Shown: positions 25,659 to 34,583, counted from the stretch's first letter. The stretch is 64,000 bases of DNA from Corynebacterium glyciniphilum AJ 3170 (GCF_007673095.1 NZ_VDYZ01000011.1:1-64000), one strand, 5' to 3'. The notes: generated from the letters alone by a model not told the origin. Translations and numbers: made by a program.

Positions 25659-26146
25659 GGGGATTCTCCTTCGGTGAGGTACGTCCGGCGTAGCGCCCGG
25701 ATGCCGTCGGCGCTGGCACGACGCACAGCGGCGGCACTGCCACCGATCAGCGCGGCGGTCTCCGCATGGGGCAGGCCGCCGAAATAGTGGTAGGCCACGG
25801 CAAGGCGTTGCCGTTCGGGGAGCGCCGCCACCGATTCCCACACGGCGGCACTGCCGTCGCCGGGGTTGCCCAGAGCGGACACCCGCTCAGGCAGTTCGTC
25901 GGTGGGGACGGCATGGCGCTGCCGTCGGCGGGTGATGTCGATGGCCTTGCGGTGGGCGACGCGGACCAGCCACGCCTCCACGTTCGTACCGCCCTCCAGC
26001 GAGGGCCAGGAAGGAAGCAAGGCGAGGAATGCCTCCGACCAGGCGTCGTCGGCATCGGCTCCCGGACCGAGGACGGCGCGGCAGACCCGCAGCACGGTGG
26101 CCCCGTGCTGTCTGACCGCCTGCTCGAAAGGTGTTGTCATCGTCAT
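25655..26146 (-). CDS. ECF-type RNA polymerase sigma factor
   Basis: A 163-residue small sigma factor: region 2 with LGPGADADDAWSEAFLALL and NVEAWLVRVAHRKAIDITRRR, region 4 with LPERQRLAVAYHYFGGLPHAETAALIGGSAAAVRRASADGIRALR. No anti-sigma gene is next to it. It is coupled to the alkyltransferase gene by a GTGA overlap, which suggests that the regulon includes DNA alkylation repair. GTG 26149 and ATG 26140 are alternative starts. Confidence 0.9.
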   Translation of the reverse strand: MTMTTPFEQAVRQHGATVLRVCRAVLGPGADADDAWSEAFLALLPSWPSLEGGTNVEAWLVRVAHRKAIDITRRRQRHAVPTDELPERVSALGNPGDGSAAVWESVAALPERQRLAVAYHYFGGLPHAETAALIGGSAAAVRRASADGIRALRRTYLTEGESP

Positions 26147-26199
26147 CACACGGTAGTCGCACCGGACGGGCCGAATGTGAGATCCGGGCCCGGGAAAAC

Positions 26200-27504
26200 C
26201 TACCGACGTCCGTCCCGCAACTGTTCCCAGCGCAGGATCCGGTCGCGGATCGCCTTCTCATGCCCGTTTCCGGACGGTTCATACAGTGTCTGCCGGTCGA
26301 CGCCGTCCGGGAAGTAGTCCGCCCCGGAGAACCCGTCATCGGAGTCCGGGTCATACTGGTAACCCTCGCCGTACCCGAGATCCTTCATCAGCCGTGTCGG
26401 CGCGTTGAGAATGTGCGCCGGCGGCATCAGTGAGCCGGTCTTCTCCGCCAGGCGGGTGGCGGCGGTGAATCCGCGGTAGACAGCGACTGATTTCGGTGCC
26501 GTCGCCAGGTACACCACGGCCTGCGCGATGGCGAGTTCACCTTCCGGCGAGCCGAGCCGTTCGTACACGTCCCAGGCCGCGAGTGCCTGGTGGACGGCCT
26601 CCGGATCGGCGAGCGCGATGTCCTCGGTGGCGAACCTGACCAGACGCCGGGCGATGAACAACGGGTCCTCACCGCCGACGAGCATGCGCGCGAGCCAGTA
26701 CAGGGCGGCATCCGGATCGGAGCCGCGCATGGACTTGTGGAGGGCCGAGATGAGGTTGTAGTGGCCCTCCTGCGACTTGTCGTAGACCGGGGCCCGCTGC
26801 TGCACCAGCTGCAGGAGCCCGCCCACATCCAGCGGACCAGGGACGGCCTGCACCTGTTCGACGAGGTTGAGCAGGTAGCGTCCGTCGCCGTCAGCCAGGG
26901 CCAGCAGTGTCTGCCGGGCCTGGTCATCCAGCGGGAGGGATCGCCCCGAGATCTCCTCGGCTTTCGTGAGCAGTGACTCCAGAGCCGTGGTGTCCAGACG
27001 GTGGAGGACATACACCTGGCACCGTGACAGCAGCGCGGCGTTGAGTTCGAAGCTGGGGTTCTCTGTCGTTGCGCCCACCAGCACGATGGTCCCGTCCTCG
27101 ACATACGGGAGGAACGAATCCTGCTGTGCGCGGTTGAAGCGGTGGATCTCGTCAACGAACAACAGTGTGCCTTGGCCGACCTCCCGGCGCTTCTGCGCCG
27201 CCTGGAACACCTTGCGCAGTTCGGCGACACCGGAGAATGTCGCCGAGAGGGGAGCGAAGTGCAGACCTGTTGCGTCGGCCAGCAGGCGGGCGATGGTTGT
27301 CTTGCCGCACCCCGGTGGCCCCCAGAGCACCATCGAGGTCAGGTGCCGTGCCGACACCATCCTTCCGACCGGGCCGTCGGGTCCCAGCAGGTGATCCTGG
27401 CCCACGACGTCGGCGAGAGCCCGTGGGCGCAGGCGGTCAGCGAGCGGACGTGACCCGTCGTCTGGTCCGGACGGTTCGAACAAAGACGGTGTTTCCTGCA
27501 TCAT
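26200..27504 (-). CDS. rarA: Replication-associated recombination protein RarA
   Basis: A 434-residue AAA+ ATPase of the RarA/MgsA/WRNIP1 family: Walker A GPPGCGKT (62-69), Walker B LLFVDEIHRFN, sensor region VGATTENPSFELNAALLSRC and the C-terminal tetramerisation part with DLGYGEGYQYDPDSDDGFSG. It acts at stalled replication forks. ATG 27504 is preferred since GAAGGGAA lies just upstream. The gene is 13 bases after the MmcQ/YjbR gene, probably in the same operon. Confidence 0.95.
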   Translation of the reverse strand: MMQETPSLFEPSGPDDGSRPLADRLRPRALADVVGQDHLLGPDGPVGRMVSARHLTSMVLWGPPGCGKTTIARLLADATGLHFAPLSATFSGVAELRKVFQAAQKRREVGQGTLLFVDEIHRFNRAQQDSFLPYVEDGTIVLVGATTENPSFELNAALLSRCQVYVLHRLDTTALESLLTKAEEISGRSLPLDDQARQTLLALADGDGRYLLNLVEQVQAVPGPLDVGGLLQLVQQRAPVYDKSQEGHYNLISALHKSMRGSDPDAALYWLARMLVGGEDPLFIARRLVRFATEDIALADPEAVHQALAAWDVYERLGSPEGELAIAQAVVYLATAPKSVAVYRGFTAATRLAEKTGSLMPPAHILNAPTRLMKDLGYGEGYQYDPDSDDGFSGADYFPDGVDRQTLYEPSGNGHEKAIRDRILRWEQLRDGRR

Positions 27505-27517
27505 CGACACGTTCCCT

Positions 27518-27904
27518 TCACTCCGGACGGTCCTTGACCGGCAGCTGCGCTCGTGCCAGCTCATAGGAGTCCTGGACGAGCTCGGCCACGAACACCGAGG
27601 TGACGCCCGGTCCCGCCGCGACAGAAACCCAGTGTCGTTTGTTCAGGTAGTGGCCACGGCTGACCGACTCGTATTCGTGCCGGAGTGCCTCGCCGTCGTC
27701 GGGATCGACCTTGACTGTGATGATCCTCAGTTCGGGATCGTCTTCGGTAACGATGAGGAAGACTTTCCCGGCGACTTTCCACACCTGGAGATGGTCGGTG
27801 AACGGATAACCGTGCGTCACCCCCGGCAACCCGGATGCCGTGTCCTGCGCGACGCGCTGAACGTCCGGGTCGGCCGGCGGCTCCTGCGCGGGGTCTCGTG
27901 TCAC
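27518..27904 (-). CDS. MmcQ/YjbR-family protein
   Basis: A 128-residue protein of the MmcQ/YjbR DNA-binding-fold family: GVTHGYPFTDHLQVWKVAGKVFLIV, then LNKRHWVSVAAG and VAELVQDSYELARAQLP. The fold resembles CyaY; the role is unclear. GTG 27904 overlaps the stop of the alcohol dehydrogenase gene (GTGA). Confidence 0.88.
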   Translation of the reverse strand: MTRDPAQEPPADPDVQRVAQDTASGLPGVTHGYPFTDHLQVWKVAGKVFLIVTEDDPELRIITVKVDPDDGEALRHEYESVSRGHYLNKRHWVSVAAGPGVTSVFVAELVQDSYELARAQLPVKDRPE

Positions 27905-28938
27905 GGCACCAGGACGATACGCCCGCTGACCTTGCCGTCCCGCAGGTCATCGAAGGCCTGTACCGCGTCGTCGAGGGAGTACTTCGTGGTCTCCACGTGG
28001 AGCTTCCCCTGCTGGACGAGGGCGACGGCCTGGCGCATGTCCGAGCGGGTTCCTCCGTAGGCGCGTTCGATGTTCACGCCCCACGGCAGGTCCGAGCTGT
28101 CGGCCTTGTAGGTGAACTCCCCGCCGCCGAGGCCGACGAACCGGATGGCACCACCGACTGCGATGACGGACAGGGCCAGGTTGACGGTCGGTTGCACGCC
28201 GACGAAGTCAAGGACGACGTCTGCGCCGCGGCCACCGGTCTCCTCCATGATGCGGGAGGCGGCGTCAGCGTCGCTGAGCAGTGCGACGTCCGCGCCGTGG
28301 TTGGCGGCGTAGTCGACCTTGTTCTGGTCGGTGTCCAGGGCGATGATCCGCGCACCGGTGGTGGCGGACAGGATCTGCAGGCCGACGTGACCGAGTCCGC
28401 CGATGCCGATGGTCACCACGGTCGCACCGCCGACGAGGCGGTCACGGACACTGTTGACAGCGTGCATCGGCGTCAGGGCGGCGTCTGCCAGCGGGGCAGA
28501 GGTGACCGGATCAAGGTCGCCCAACGGGTCGAGGTGGTGTTCCTTCACTGCGATGTACTCGGCCATGCCGCCGGGGGTTCCGATGCCAGGTGACAACGGG
28601 GCCATGGAACCGCGGGGGCTGGCGACCTCGCATTCGTTGTCGCGGCCGGCCAGGCACTTGTCGCATTTTCCGCAGCCGAGGACGACCGCCACCAGTGCGC
28701 TGTCACCGACACCCCAGCCGGTCACCGCGTCACCGGTCTTCTCCACGACACCGGCGACCTCGTGTCCCAGTGTTTCGCCGACCAGGGGGTTGTCGTCACC
28801 CCCGGCGATGATATGCAGGTCAGAGTGGCACAGGCCGGCTCCGGAGACCTTCAGCAGGACCTCATCGGCCTCAATCTCCGGAACGGGCTTCTCCTGCACC
28901 TCAACGGTGTTGTTCCGGACGTAGGACACTGCTCGCAT
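27901..28938 (-). CDS. Zinc-dependent alcohol dehydrogenase
   Basis: A 345-residue medium-chain dehydrogenase. Catalytic zinc ligands are C37 (GLCHSD) and H59-E60 (GHE); structural zinc ligands are C89, C92, C95 and C103. The cofactor motif is GIGGLGHVGLQ, followed by ALDTDQNK, whose Asp suggests NAD+ preference. It oxidises an alcohol to the aldehyde or ketone. ATG 28938 is chosen for the GAAGGAG ribosome binding site; the longer reading has none. Confidence 0.92.
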   Translation of the reverse strand: MRAVSYVRNNTVEVQEKPVPEIEADEVLLKVSGAGLCHSDLHIIAGGDDNPLVGETLGHEVAGVVEKTGDAVTGWGVGDSALVAVVLGCGKCDKCLAGRDNECEVASPRGSMAPLSPGIGTPGGMAEYIAVKEHHLDPLGDLDPVTSAPLADAALTPMHAVNSVRDRLVGGATVVTIGIGGLGHVGLQILSATTGARIIALDTDQNKVDYAANHGADVALLSDADAASRIMEETGGRGADVVLDFVGVQPTVNLALSVIAVGGAIRFVGLGGGEFTYKADSSDLPWGVNIERAYGGTRSDMRQAVALVQQGKLHVETTKYSLDDAVQAFDDLRDGKVSGRIVLVP

Positions 28939-29018
28939 GACTGCTCCTTCTTCGAGAACTGAGCGCGGGGCCATCACCCCGTTCATCTCTCTACGCTACG
29001 CTTTATTCACGCCCAGCT

Positions 29019-29543
29019 TCAGAACAGTCGTGACGAGGATATTTCCACAGGTTCCTCCAGCTCCAGCAGCCGGCGCTTCCGCTCCAGACCACCGGCGTAC
29101 CCGGTGAGGGAACCGTCGGCACCGACCACCCGGTGGCACGGGATGATGATGCTGACCGGGTTCTGTCCGACGACCTGCCCGACGCGCTGGGCGAGCCGGG
29201 GATTCCCCAGGGACGCGGCCAGCGCACCGTAGGTGGTGGTCCCTCCGTAGGGGATCTGCCGAAGCAGTGCCCACACCTTCTCCGAGAAGTCGTTGCCGTG
29301 GGTGGTGATGGGAACGTCGAATGACTTACGTGCCCCCTCGAAGTACTCCGTAAGTTGGATGGCCGTCATGTTCATCAGCCCGTCTTCGACCACTTCGACG
29401 CGCTCGCCGAAAAGGGTGTCGGCGGGAAGGGAGGAGTGGCCGGGGAAGTACAGGCCCGTCACCGCATCCGCATGGGCGACCACCGTCAGCTCGCCCAACG
29501 GTGTCAGCATCTGCGTGTGTCGTGTTGTCACGTCAACCACCAC
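29019..29543 (-). CDS. ogt: Second methylated-DNA--protein-cysteine methyltransferase
   Basis: A 174-residue alkyltransferase with IPYGGTTTYGALAASLGNPRLAQRVGQVVGQNPVSIIIPCHRVVG and the acceptor Cys at about 136. It is shorter and differs clearly from the sigma-coupled homologue at 25038, so the two are not a recent duplication. The GTG start could also be one or more codons downstream. The gene is alone, 80 bases from the alcohol dehydrogenase start. Confidence 0.9.
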   Translation of the reverse strand: MVVDVTTRHTQMLTPLGELTVVAHADAVTGLYFPGHSSLPADTLFGERVEVVEDGLMNMTAIQLTEYFEGARKSFDVPITTHGNDFSEKVWALLRQIPYGGTTTYGALAASLGNPRLAQRVGQVVGQNPVSIIIPCHRVVGADGSLTGYAGGLERKRRLLELEEPVEISSSRLF

Positions 29544-29628
29544 CTTGCCCGGTTATCCTGTCCGTGTACGGGGTAGACGCCCCAGTGTGCCGGAAAGTGA
29601 GGGCCGGGGCGCCGGGGTCTTCTATGAG

Positions 29629-29671
29629 GGGTGCCCATGCCGTCGTTGACCAAATACTGGGCACCGGTGAC
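29629..29671 (-). pseudogene. Remnant of an SDR gene 3' end
   Basis: The minus strand reads VTGAQYLVNDGMGTP, close to ITGAQYRVDGGMGATP at the end of the intact SDR at 31135, and the DNA is similar over the same stretch. Only the last ~15 codons remain. It marks a recombination or deletion point at the left border of the lower-GC segment. Confidence 0.6.
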
Positions 29672-29689
29672 GGGACCCGCTAATGTTGC

Positions 29690-30150
29690 TCCGGGGCCGC
29701 CGTGTTGTTGGTTACGAAAAACGAGTATCCCGGGGGACGGCCCTAAACAGGGACGGCAGAGCGGGCCCATCGACGGCGCTGCTAGGCTCTTGCTGCGAAC
29801 TATGCGGATGCGTTGAAGGCACCAGGTCCGCAACGCACGGTATCTCGTTCTGTTCGTTATCTAAGGAGAACGAGGGTGTCGTAACGACCAAGCCGAAGCT
29901 GAGATACACGCTTCAGGGCGACTCAAGTTTCTCAGGTCGCACGATCAAGCAGATGCATGGCGGTCAAAGCCTGGATCTGCATAAGCCAGGGAAACCGGGA
30001 GCGTCTAGCACGGGACGAATCTATAACGCCCTCGCACTAACCAGGCCAGCGAAGCGCCCTGAACTCATGTCCGCCAGGAGACCCGATTGAGTCAAGCGTG
30101 TACTGCCAGTTCAAGATCCCCGAAGGGGTAGCGCAATCTTGTAAGGGCTC
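29690..30150 (+). other. Unassigned low-GC, hairpin-rich segment (possible structured RNA)
   Basis: No recognised gene lies here. Perfect stems include TGCGTTG/CAACGCA (29809/29831), CTCGTTCT/AGAACGAG (29844/29867), CAGAT/ATCTG around 29951-29978 and CAAGAT/ATCTTG around 30112-30141, which encloses CCCC-GAA-GGGG. An open frame (29683-30090) crosses it, but its codon choice is unlike the neighbours. It does not have the ends of tmRNA or the conserved core of RNase P RNA. It could be a structured non-coding RNA, a mobile-element relic or a foreign small gene. Confidence 0.35.
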
Positions 30151-30154
30151 TGAG

Positions 30155-30955
30155 TCAGTCAATGGGATCGGCCGTCATTGAAGCTCCCGGGAGACCTTCT
30201 GGATCTGAATTCCATTCGACAAGTTCCCAGCCTTCCGCAGGAGAGCCTTCGACAATAACCTCACCAGTGTTCTGCAACAGTTCGTCACGCATGAGGTCAC
30301 CCCCTCCTTCGGTGTTCATCAGGACCCAGGACATGATCGATCCCGCATGTGCGAATATCACTGGCCGAGTGTCGCCGTTATTTTCGATGGATTCCAGGGC
30401 CCCGTTGAAGAGAGCCTGAAAATCCTCGCCACTGATAGATCCCGGTATTCGAGCAGAGATATCCCCGTCGATCCATTCCAAGGGCGTCGCCAGGTAAGTG
30501 TCAATCACCACGTCATCTGGTGTTCCCTCCCAGTCCCCGGCGGGGATCTCTCGGACCCCGGGGAGTATCTGGACCGTCTTTTCATGCCTCTCTGCGGTAG
30601 GTTGGGCGGTCAACTGTGTACGGTACATGTCTGACGCGTATATACCATCGAACGGTTCGTCAGCGAGACGTTCTGCGGCTGCGTCGGCCTGTTTATGCCC
30701 AAGCTCAGTGAGCCCGGGCCCCGGGACTGAGGTATCTAGCAACCCTGAGCTGTTTCCCGCTGATTCTCCGTGGCGCACAAGTGTGATGGTCATGGTTTTC
30801 TCCGAGGCCTCGGAATCGCTGGAACTCCCGCAGGCAACCAGAAGAGTGAAAACTGCTGAGGTTGATATAGCTGGCCTAATAAAACTTCTTATAGACGGCC
30901 CTCGGCGTAGGGTGTCCCGCTTCCTTCCGATATGTTGTGGGTGGTTCTTCGGCAT
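30155..30955 (-). CDS. Histidine phosphatase-family lipoprotein
   Basis: A 266-residue exported lipoprotein: basic leader, hydrophobic stretch and lipobox LVAC (Cys42), then a phosphoglycerate mutase-like domain with TITLVRHGES (catalytic His62), ASDMYRTQLTAQPT and the second catalytic His in VIFAHAGSIMS. It probably removes phosphate from an external substrate. A TGGAGGG ribosome binding site precedes the ATG. Base composition is clearly lower in GC than its neighbours, suggesting recent acquisition with the adjoining hairpin-rich DNA. Confidence 0.87.
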   Translation of the reverse strand: MPKNHPQHIGRKRDTLRRGPSIRSFIRPAISTSAVFTLLVACGSSSDSEASEKTMTITLVRHGESAGNSSGLLDTSVPGPGLTELGHKQADAAAERLADEPFDGIYASDMYRTQLTAQPTAERHEKTVQILPGVREIPAGDWEGTPDDVVIDTYLATPLEWIDGDISARIPGSISGEDFQALFNGALESIENNGDTRPVIFAHAGSIMSWVLMNTEGGGDLMRDELLQNTGEVIVEGSPAEGWELVEWNSDPEGLPGASMTADPID

Positions 30956-31134
30956 GATATTCCCTCCATGGAATAGGGCAGCAATTTCTTATGAAGTGGC
31001 GCTGATCAATTGGTGGAGAGGGGGAGGTAGGTTCTTTGTTTCCTTTCTCGTCACAGCTTTGACTTAGTCCGTCTAAACGGACAATGCATGGCGTCTGACC
31101 GGGCCAGAAGGTCAGGCCAGTGGTGCCGTGTAGT

Positions 31135-31908
31135 TCACGGGGTGGCACCCATGCCGCCGTCGACGCGGTACTGGGCACCGGTGATGAAGGTGCTCTCGTC
31201 GCTGGCGAGGAACAGGACGAGATTGGCGACGTCGACGGACTCGGCGTAGCGGCCCAGGGGGATACGACCGGCGAAGTCGCGTCGTGCCGACTCGGAGTCC
31301 TCCTCGTTGAAACCCGACTCGATGGAGCGCATCATCCTGGTGTTCACCGGACTCGGATGCACGGAGTTGACCCGGACTCCGCTGCCTTCCAGCTCGAGCG
31401 CCGCGGTCTTCGTGAGGCCTGAGACAGCATGCTTGCTCGCGACATACGGACTGAGGTTCGCCGTGCCGTCGAGTCCGGCGTTGGAGGACATGTTGATGAT
31501 GCTGCCGCTGTTCTTCTCCGTGAGGACGGGGAGGACATGCTTCAGGCCGAGGAAGACTCCGAGGACATTCACTGCCTGAACCTTCTCGAAGTCCTCTGCC
31601 GCAACGTCCACGAGCGGTTGGATCTTACCTTCGATACCGGCGTTGTTGAAGAGGATGTCGACCGTTCCGAATGTGTCGACGGTTTCCTTGACGTAATTGG
31701 CAACGTCTTCCTCCTTGGTGACGTCAGCCTGCACGGCGCGGATGTCGCCCAGCTCAGAGAGCTCATCCCTCGCTGATTCGAGGGCGGCAGCCGACATGTC
31801 GACGATGACGACCTTGGCACCTTCTTCAAGAAATCGCCGTGCTGTCGCTTTGCCGATTCCGCCGGCACCGCCAGTGATGATGGCGACCTTGTTCGCCAGT
31901 CGAGTCAT
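31135..31908 (-). CDS. SDR-family oxidoreductase
   Basis: A 257-residue classical SDR: TGGAGGIGKA cofactor motif, NNAG, Ser in NMSSNAG and catalytic YVASK, ending in ITGAQYRVDGGMGATP. The Asp after the second strand (VDMSAAAL) points to NAD(H). ATG 31908 has AAGGAG in front. It is the last gene of a four-gene minus-strand operon with an alpha/beta hydrolase and two further SDRs. Confidence 0.92.
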   Translation of the reverse strand: MTRLANKVAIITGGAGGIGKATARRFLEEGAKVVIVDMSAAALESARDELSELGDIRAVQADVTKEEDVANYVKETVDTFGTVDILFNNAGIEGKIQPLVDVAAEDFEKVQAVNVLGVFLGLKHVLPVLTEKNSGSIINMSSNAGLDGTANLSPYVASKHAVSGLTKTAALELEGSGVRVNSVHPSPVNTRMMRSIESGFNEEDSESARRDFAGRIPLGRYAESVDVANLVLFLASDESTFITGAQYRVDGGMGATP

Positions 31909-31959
31909 AGAGATCTCCTTAGGGTTGTGATGTGACTTCAAGAGGGCCTGACAGGAACA

Positions 31960-32772
31960 TCAGGCGGCAGTGAAGCCGCCGTCCACGGTGAGGGTCGAAC
32001 CGGTCACCCAGCCCGAGTCGTCGCTTGCGAGGAACGCGACGGCGTTCGCCACATCCGCGACAGTGCCGAGTTCCGGCCACGGTGACTTGTCGTGCAGCGA
32101 CTTGTTGACCTCCGGGTCCTCCAGGAACGGACGGACCATCGCGGTCGACAGAAAGCCCGGGCACACTGCGGTTGCCCGGATGCGTTCCGGGCCGAAGTCG
32201 ACGGCGAGCTGCCGGGTCAGGTTCACGACCCCGCCCTTGGAGGCACAGTAGCCGGGCTCGGCCGCAAGACCCACCAGTCCGCCGATGGAGGCGATGTTGA
32301 CCACGTTGCCTCTGGATCCGTTCTCACCGACCTCCTGCTTCATGAACTGTGTGATCGCGGCCTTGCTGCCGTTCCACACACCCTTGAGGTTCACGTTGAG
32401 ACTCCGGTCGAAGTCCTCCTCGCTCTCGTCGAGGATCGTCGCCAGGCCTGTGAAGATTCCGGCATTGTTGACCATCAGGTCCAGCCGACCGAATTCGGAG
32501 ACGGCGTAGTCGACAAGCGCCTGGACGTCGGCGAACGCGGATGCGTCAGCGGTCTGAAAGCGAGCCGTACCGCCGTCCCGGGTGATGGCCTCGTGGGTCG
32601 GGACGTCCGCGTCGTCCTCGTACCCGCCACTGACAGCTTCGGCGCGCAGGTCGGAGCATACGACGGCGAAACCGTCCGCGGCGAGTTTCCGGGCGATTGC
32701 CCGGCCGTTGCCGGAGCTTGACCCGGTAACGATGGCGATCTTCTGTGGTGACTGTGTTGACTGTGGTGACAT
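31960..32772 (-). CDS. SDR-family oxidoreductase
   Basis: A 270-residue classical SDR with TGSSSGNGRAIA, NNAGIF, NIASIGG and catalytic YCASK. It has an insertion (EAVSGGYEDDADVPTHEAITRDGG) also present in the neighbouring SDR at 32807 (EPLSGGFEDDAQMTTAEAI), showing the two are related. The N-terminus is a SPQ-STQ-SPQ repeat from three 9-base units. A strong AAGGAG site marks the ATG. Second of three SDRs in the operon. Confidence 0.92.
   Translation of the reverse strand: MSPQSTQSPQKIAIVTGSSSGNGRAIARKLAADGFAVVCSDLRAEAVSGGYEDDADVPTHEAITRDGGTARFQTADASAFADVQALVDYAVSEFGRLDLMVNNAGIFTGLATILDESEEDFDRSLNVNLKGVWNGSKAAITQFMKQEVGENGSRGNVVNIASIGGLVGLAAEPGYCASKGGVVNLTRQLAVDFGPERIRATAVCPGFLSTAMVRPFLEDPEVNKSLHDKSPWPELGTVADVANAVAFLASDDSGWVTGSTLTVDGGFTAA
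32743..32769. repeat. 9-bp tandem repeat at an SDR start
   Basis: Three 9-mers (CTGTGGTGA, CTGTGTTGA, CTGTGGTGA) encode the Ser-Pro/Thr-Gln repeats immediately after the start codon of the SDR at 31960-32772. Confidence 0.8.
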
Positions 32773-32806
32773 GGTGTTCTCCTTGTCCTGGTGGATAGGC
32801 GCGGCG

Positions 32807-33619
32807 CTACACGGAGTAGCGGCAGAGGGTCTCGCCGCCGTCGACGGTGGCGAGCGAACCGTGAATGTAGCTGGACTCGTCACTGGCCAGGAACAACGCC
32901 AGTTCGGCGACGTCGGCGGGCTCACCCCACCGCTTGAGCGGGACGCTCTCCTCGAAGGTCTTCATGAACTCCATGTCGTCGAACAGCTCGCGGGTCAGCG
33001 CCGTCTTCGCGTAGGTCGGGCAGATGCCGTTGATTCGTACGCCCTCTTGGCCGTACTCGATGGCGGCACAGCGGGTCAGGTTGGCCTGGGCACCCTTTGA
33101 GATGTTGTAGGGGGACTGCTTCGGATGACCCTGCAGTCCGGCGGTGGAGACGAGGTTGACGATGGTCCCGGTCAGGCCGTTGTCCGTGCGGCCTTGCGTG
33201 CGGAACTGACGCACTGCGGCGACGGTACCGAAGTAGGTTCCCTTGACGTTCACGTCGAAACACGCCTGGAGGTCGTCGACGCTGAACTCGTCCATGAGCT
33301 TCCCACCACGGAAGATACCGGCGTTGTTGAACATCACGTCGAGACGTCCGTAGGTGTCGACCGCGGTCTGTACAGCGGCGTTCACCTGGTCCTCGTCAGT
33401 GACATTGCACTGCACGAACACGGCCTCGCCGCCTGCTGTGGTGATCGCTTCGGCGGTCGTCATCTGGGCGTCATCCTCGAAGCCACCGGACAGCGGCTCT
33501 TCCCGGAGGTCAGCGACAACGATCTTCGCTCCTTCCTCGGCAAAGAGTTTCGCGCTCTCGCGGCCGAAGCCGGAGGATGCACCGGTGATCAGTACGACTT
33601 TGTCCTGCAGTCTTCCCAT
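32807..33619 (-). CDS. SDR-family oxidoreductase
   Basis: A 270-residue classical SDR: TGASSGFGRESA, NNAGIF, NLVSTAGLQ and catalytic YNISK. It shares the SGGxEDDA insertion with the adjacent SDR. The C-terminus reads IHGSLATVDGGETLCRYSV. AAGGA precedes the ATG. It lies 34 bases from both neighbours in the hydrolase-SDR operon, so the products probably act on successive intermediates of one compound. Confidence 0.92.
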   Translation of the reverse strand: MGRLQDKVVLITGASSGFGRESAKLFAEEGAKIVVADLREEPLSGGFEDDAQMTTAEAITTAGGEAVFVQCNVTDEDQVNAAVQTAVDTYGRLDVMFNNAGIFRGGKLMDEFSVDDLQACFDVNVKGTYFGTVAAVRQFRTQGRTDNGLTGTIVNLVSTAGLQGHPKQSPYNISKGAQANLTRCAAIEYGQEGVRINGICPTYAKTALTRELFDDMEFMKTFEESVPLKRWGEPADVAELALFLASDESSYIHGSLATVDGGETLCRYSV

Positions 33620-33653
33620 TGTTCTGTCCTTTTCTTGAGAGTGCGAGATGTTG

Positions 33654-34583
33654 TTAGCGGGTGAGGTGTTCGGTGAAGAACCGCGCCTGGGTACCGGCGG
33701 ACTCGTCGAACCCGTCGATGTAGGCGTCGAAGTGACCGCCCGGAAGAATTTCGAGCTGCTTGGGTTGCAGAGCCTGTTCGTAGCCCTCCAAGGCAGGCTT
33801 GGTGGGGGTGACGACGTCGTTTTCGGCGACACACATCAGCAGTGGGGTCGGGGCGATGAGACGGAGGTACGCGCCGGGCTGGTACTCGGAGAAGTACTCG
33901 ACGCTGCGCAGGGTGCAGGAGTTCCCGAAGGCGGGGGCGCGCAGTTCGCGCGTGCCGTTGTACCACTCCCAGGAATCGGGGGTGGGCAGGGCGCTTGGTG
34001 CGGTCGGGTCGGGGTTCACGACCTCGACGGACACCGGTTCTTCGCCGCCTGCCCGGGCACGGCGGTCGTTGTTGAACTGCTCGCGGAAGCCGTCGACGTA
34101 GTCGGCACGGACGAGCTGCCGGAAATTCGCGTCGCCGTCGATCAGCGGCACCTGCGACGACACCGCCTTGACGCGACGGTCGGTAGCCGCGACGACGATG
34201 ACGTGGCCACCGGAGTAGCTGGATCCCCAGATACCGATCCGTTCGGCGTCGACGCCGGGGAGGGTCTCGGCGAAAGTGATCGCGTTACGGAAGTCGGCGA
34301 CCTGCGTCCACGGATTCACCTCACCTCGCGGGGTGCCGTCGGAGGCACCGAGGTTCCTGTTGTCGTAGCACAGGACGTGGAAGCCTTCACGGGCGAAGAC
34401 GTCCGCGTACCTGTCGAGCCACATCTCCTTCACTGCGGCGAAGCCGTGGCACATCACGATGACCGGCGCGGGGCCGTCCACGCCCTGGGCCTCAAAGTGC
34501 CAACCGCGCAGGGTGACGCCGTCCGAATCGAACTCGACGTCCTTTCTGTAGTCGCCACCGTAGAGTTCAGCCTGCCCGTTCAT
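33654..34583 (-). CDS. Alpha/beta hydrolase
   Basis: A 309-residue alpha/beta hydrolase: oxyanion strand VIVMCHGFAAVKE, nucleophile elbow WGSSYSGGH, acid in CVAENDVVTP and His in LPGGHFDAY. It resembles the esterase/peptidase S15-like hydrolases with a small lid. It is the first gene of the operon with three SDRs and divergent from the AraC regulator, so it probably opens an ester whose alcohol is then oxidised. An AGGAGG site sits 8 bases before the ATG. Confidence 0.9.
   Translation of the reverse strand: MNGQAELYGGDYRKDVEFDSDGVTLRGWHFEAQGVDGPAPVIVMCHGFAAVKEMWLDRYADVFAREGFHVLCYDNRNLGASDGTPRGEVNPWTQVADFRNAITFAETLPGVDAERIGIWGSSYSGGHVIVVAATDRRVKAVSSQVPLIDGDANFRQLVRADYVDGFREQFNNDRRARAGGEEPVSVEVVNPDPTAPSALPTPDSWEWYNGTRELRAPAFGNSCTLRSVEYFSEYQPGAYLRLIAPTPLLMCVAENDVVTPTKPALEGYEQALQPKQLEILPGGHFDAYIDGFDESAGTQARFFTEHLTR

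Noticed and set aside
29690-30150. tmRNA, RNase P RNA or group I intron
   Set aside because: I could not find the paired tRNA-like ends, the GAGGAAAGTCC core or the conserved intron core sequences, so no known class is claimed.
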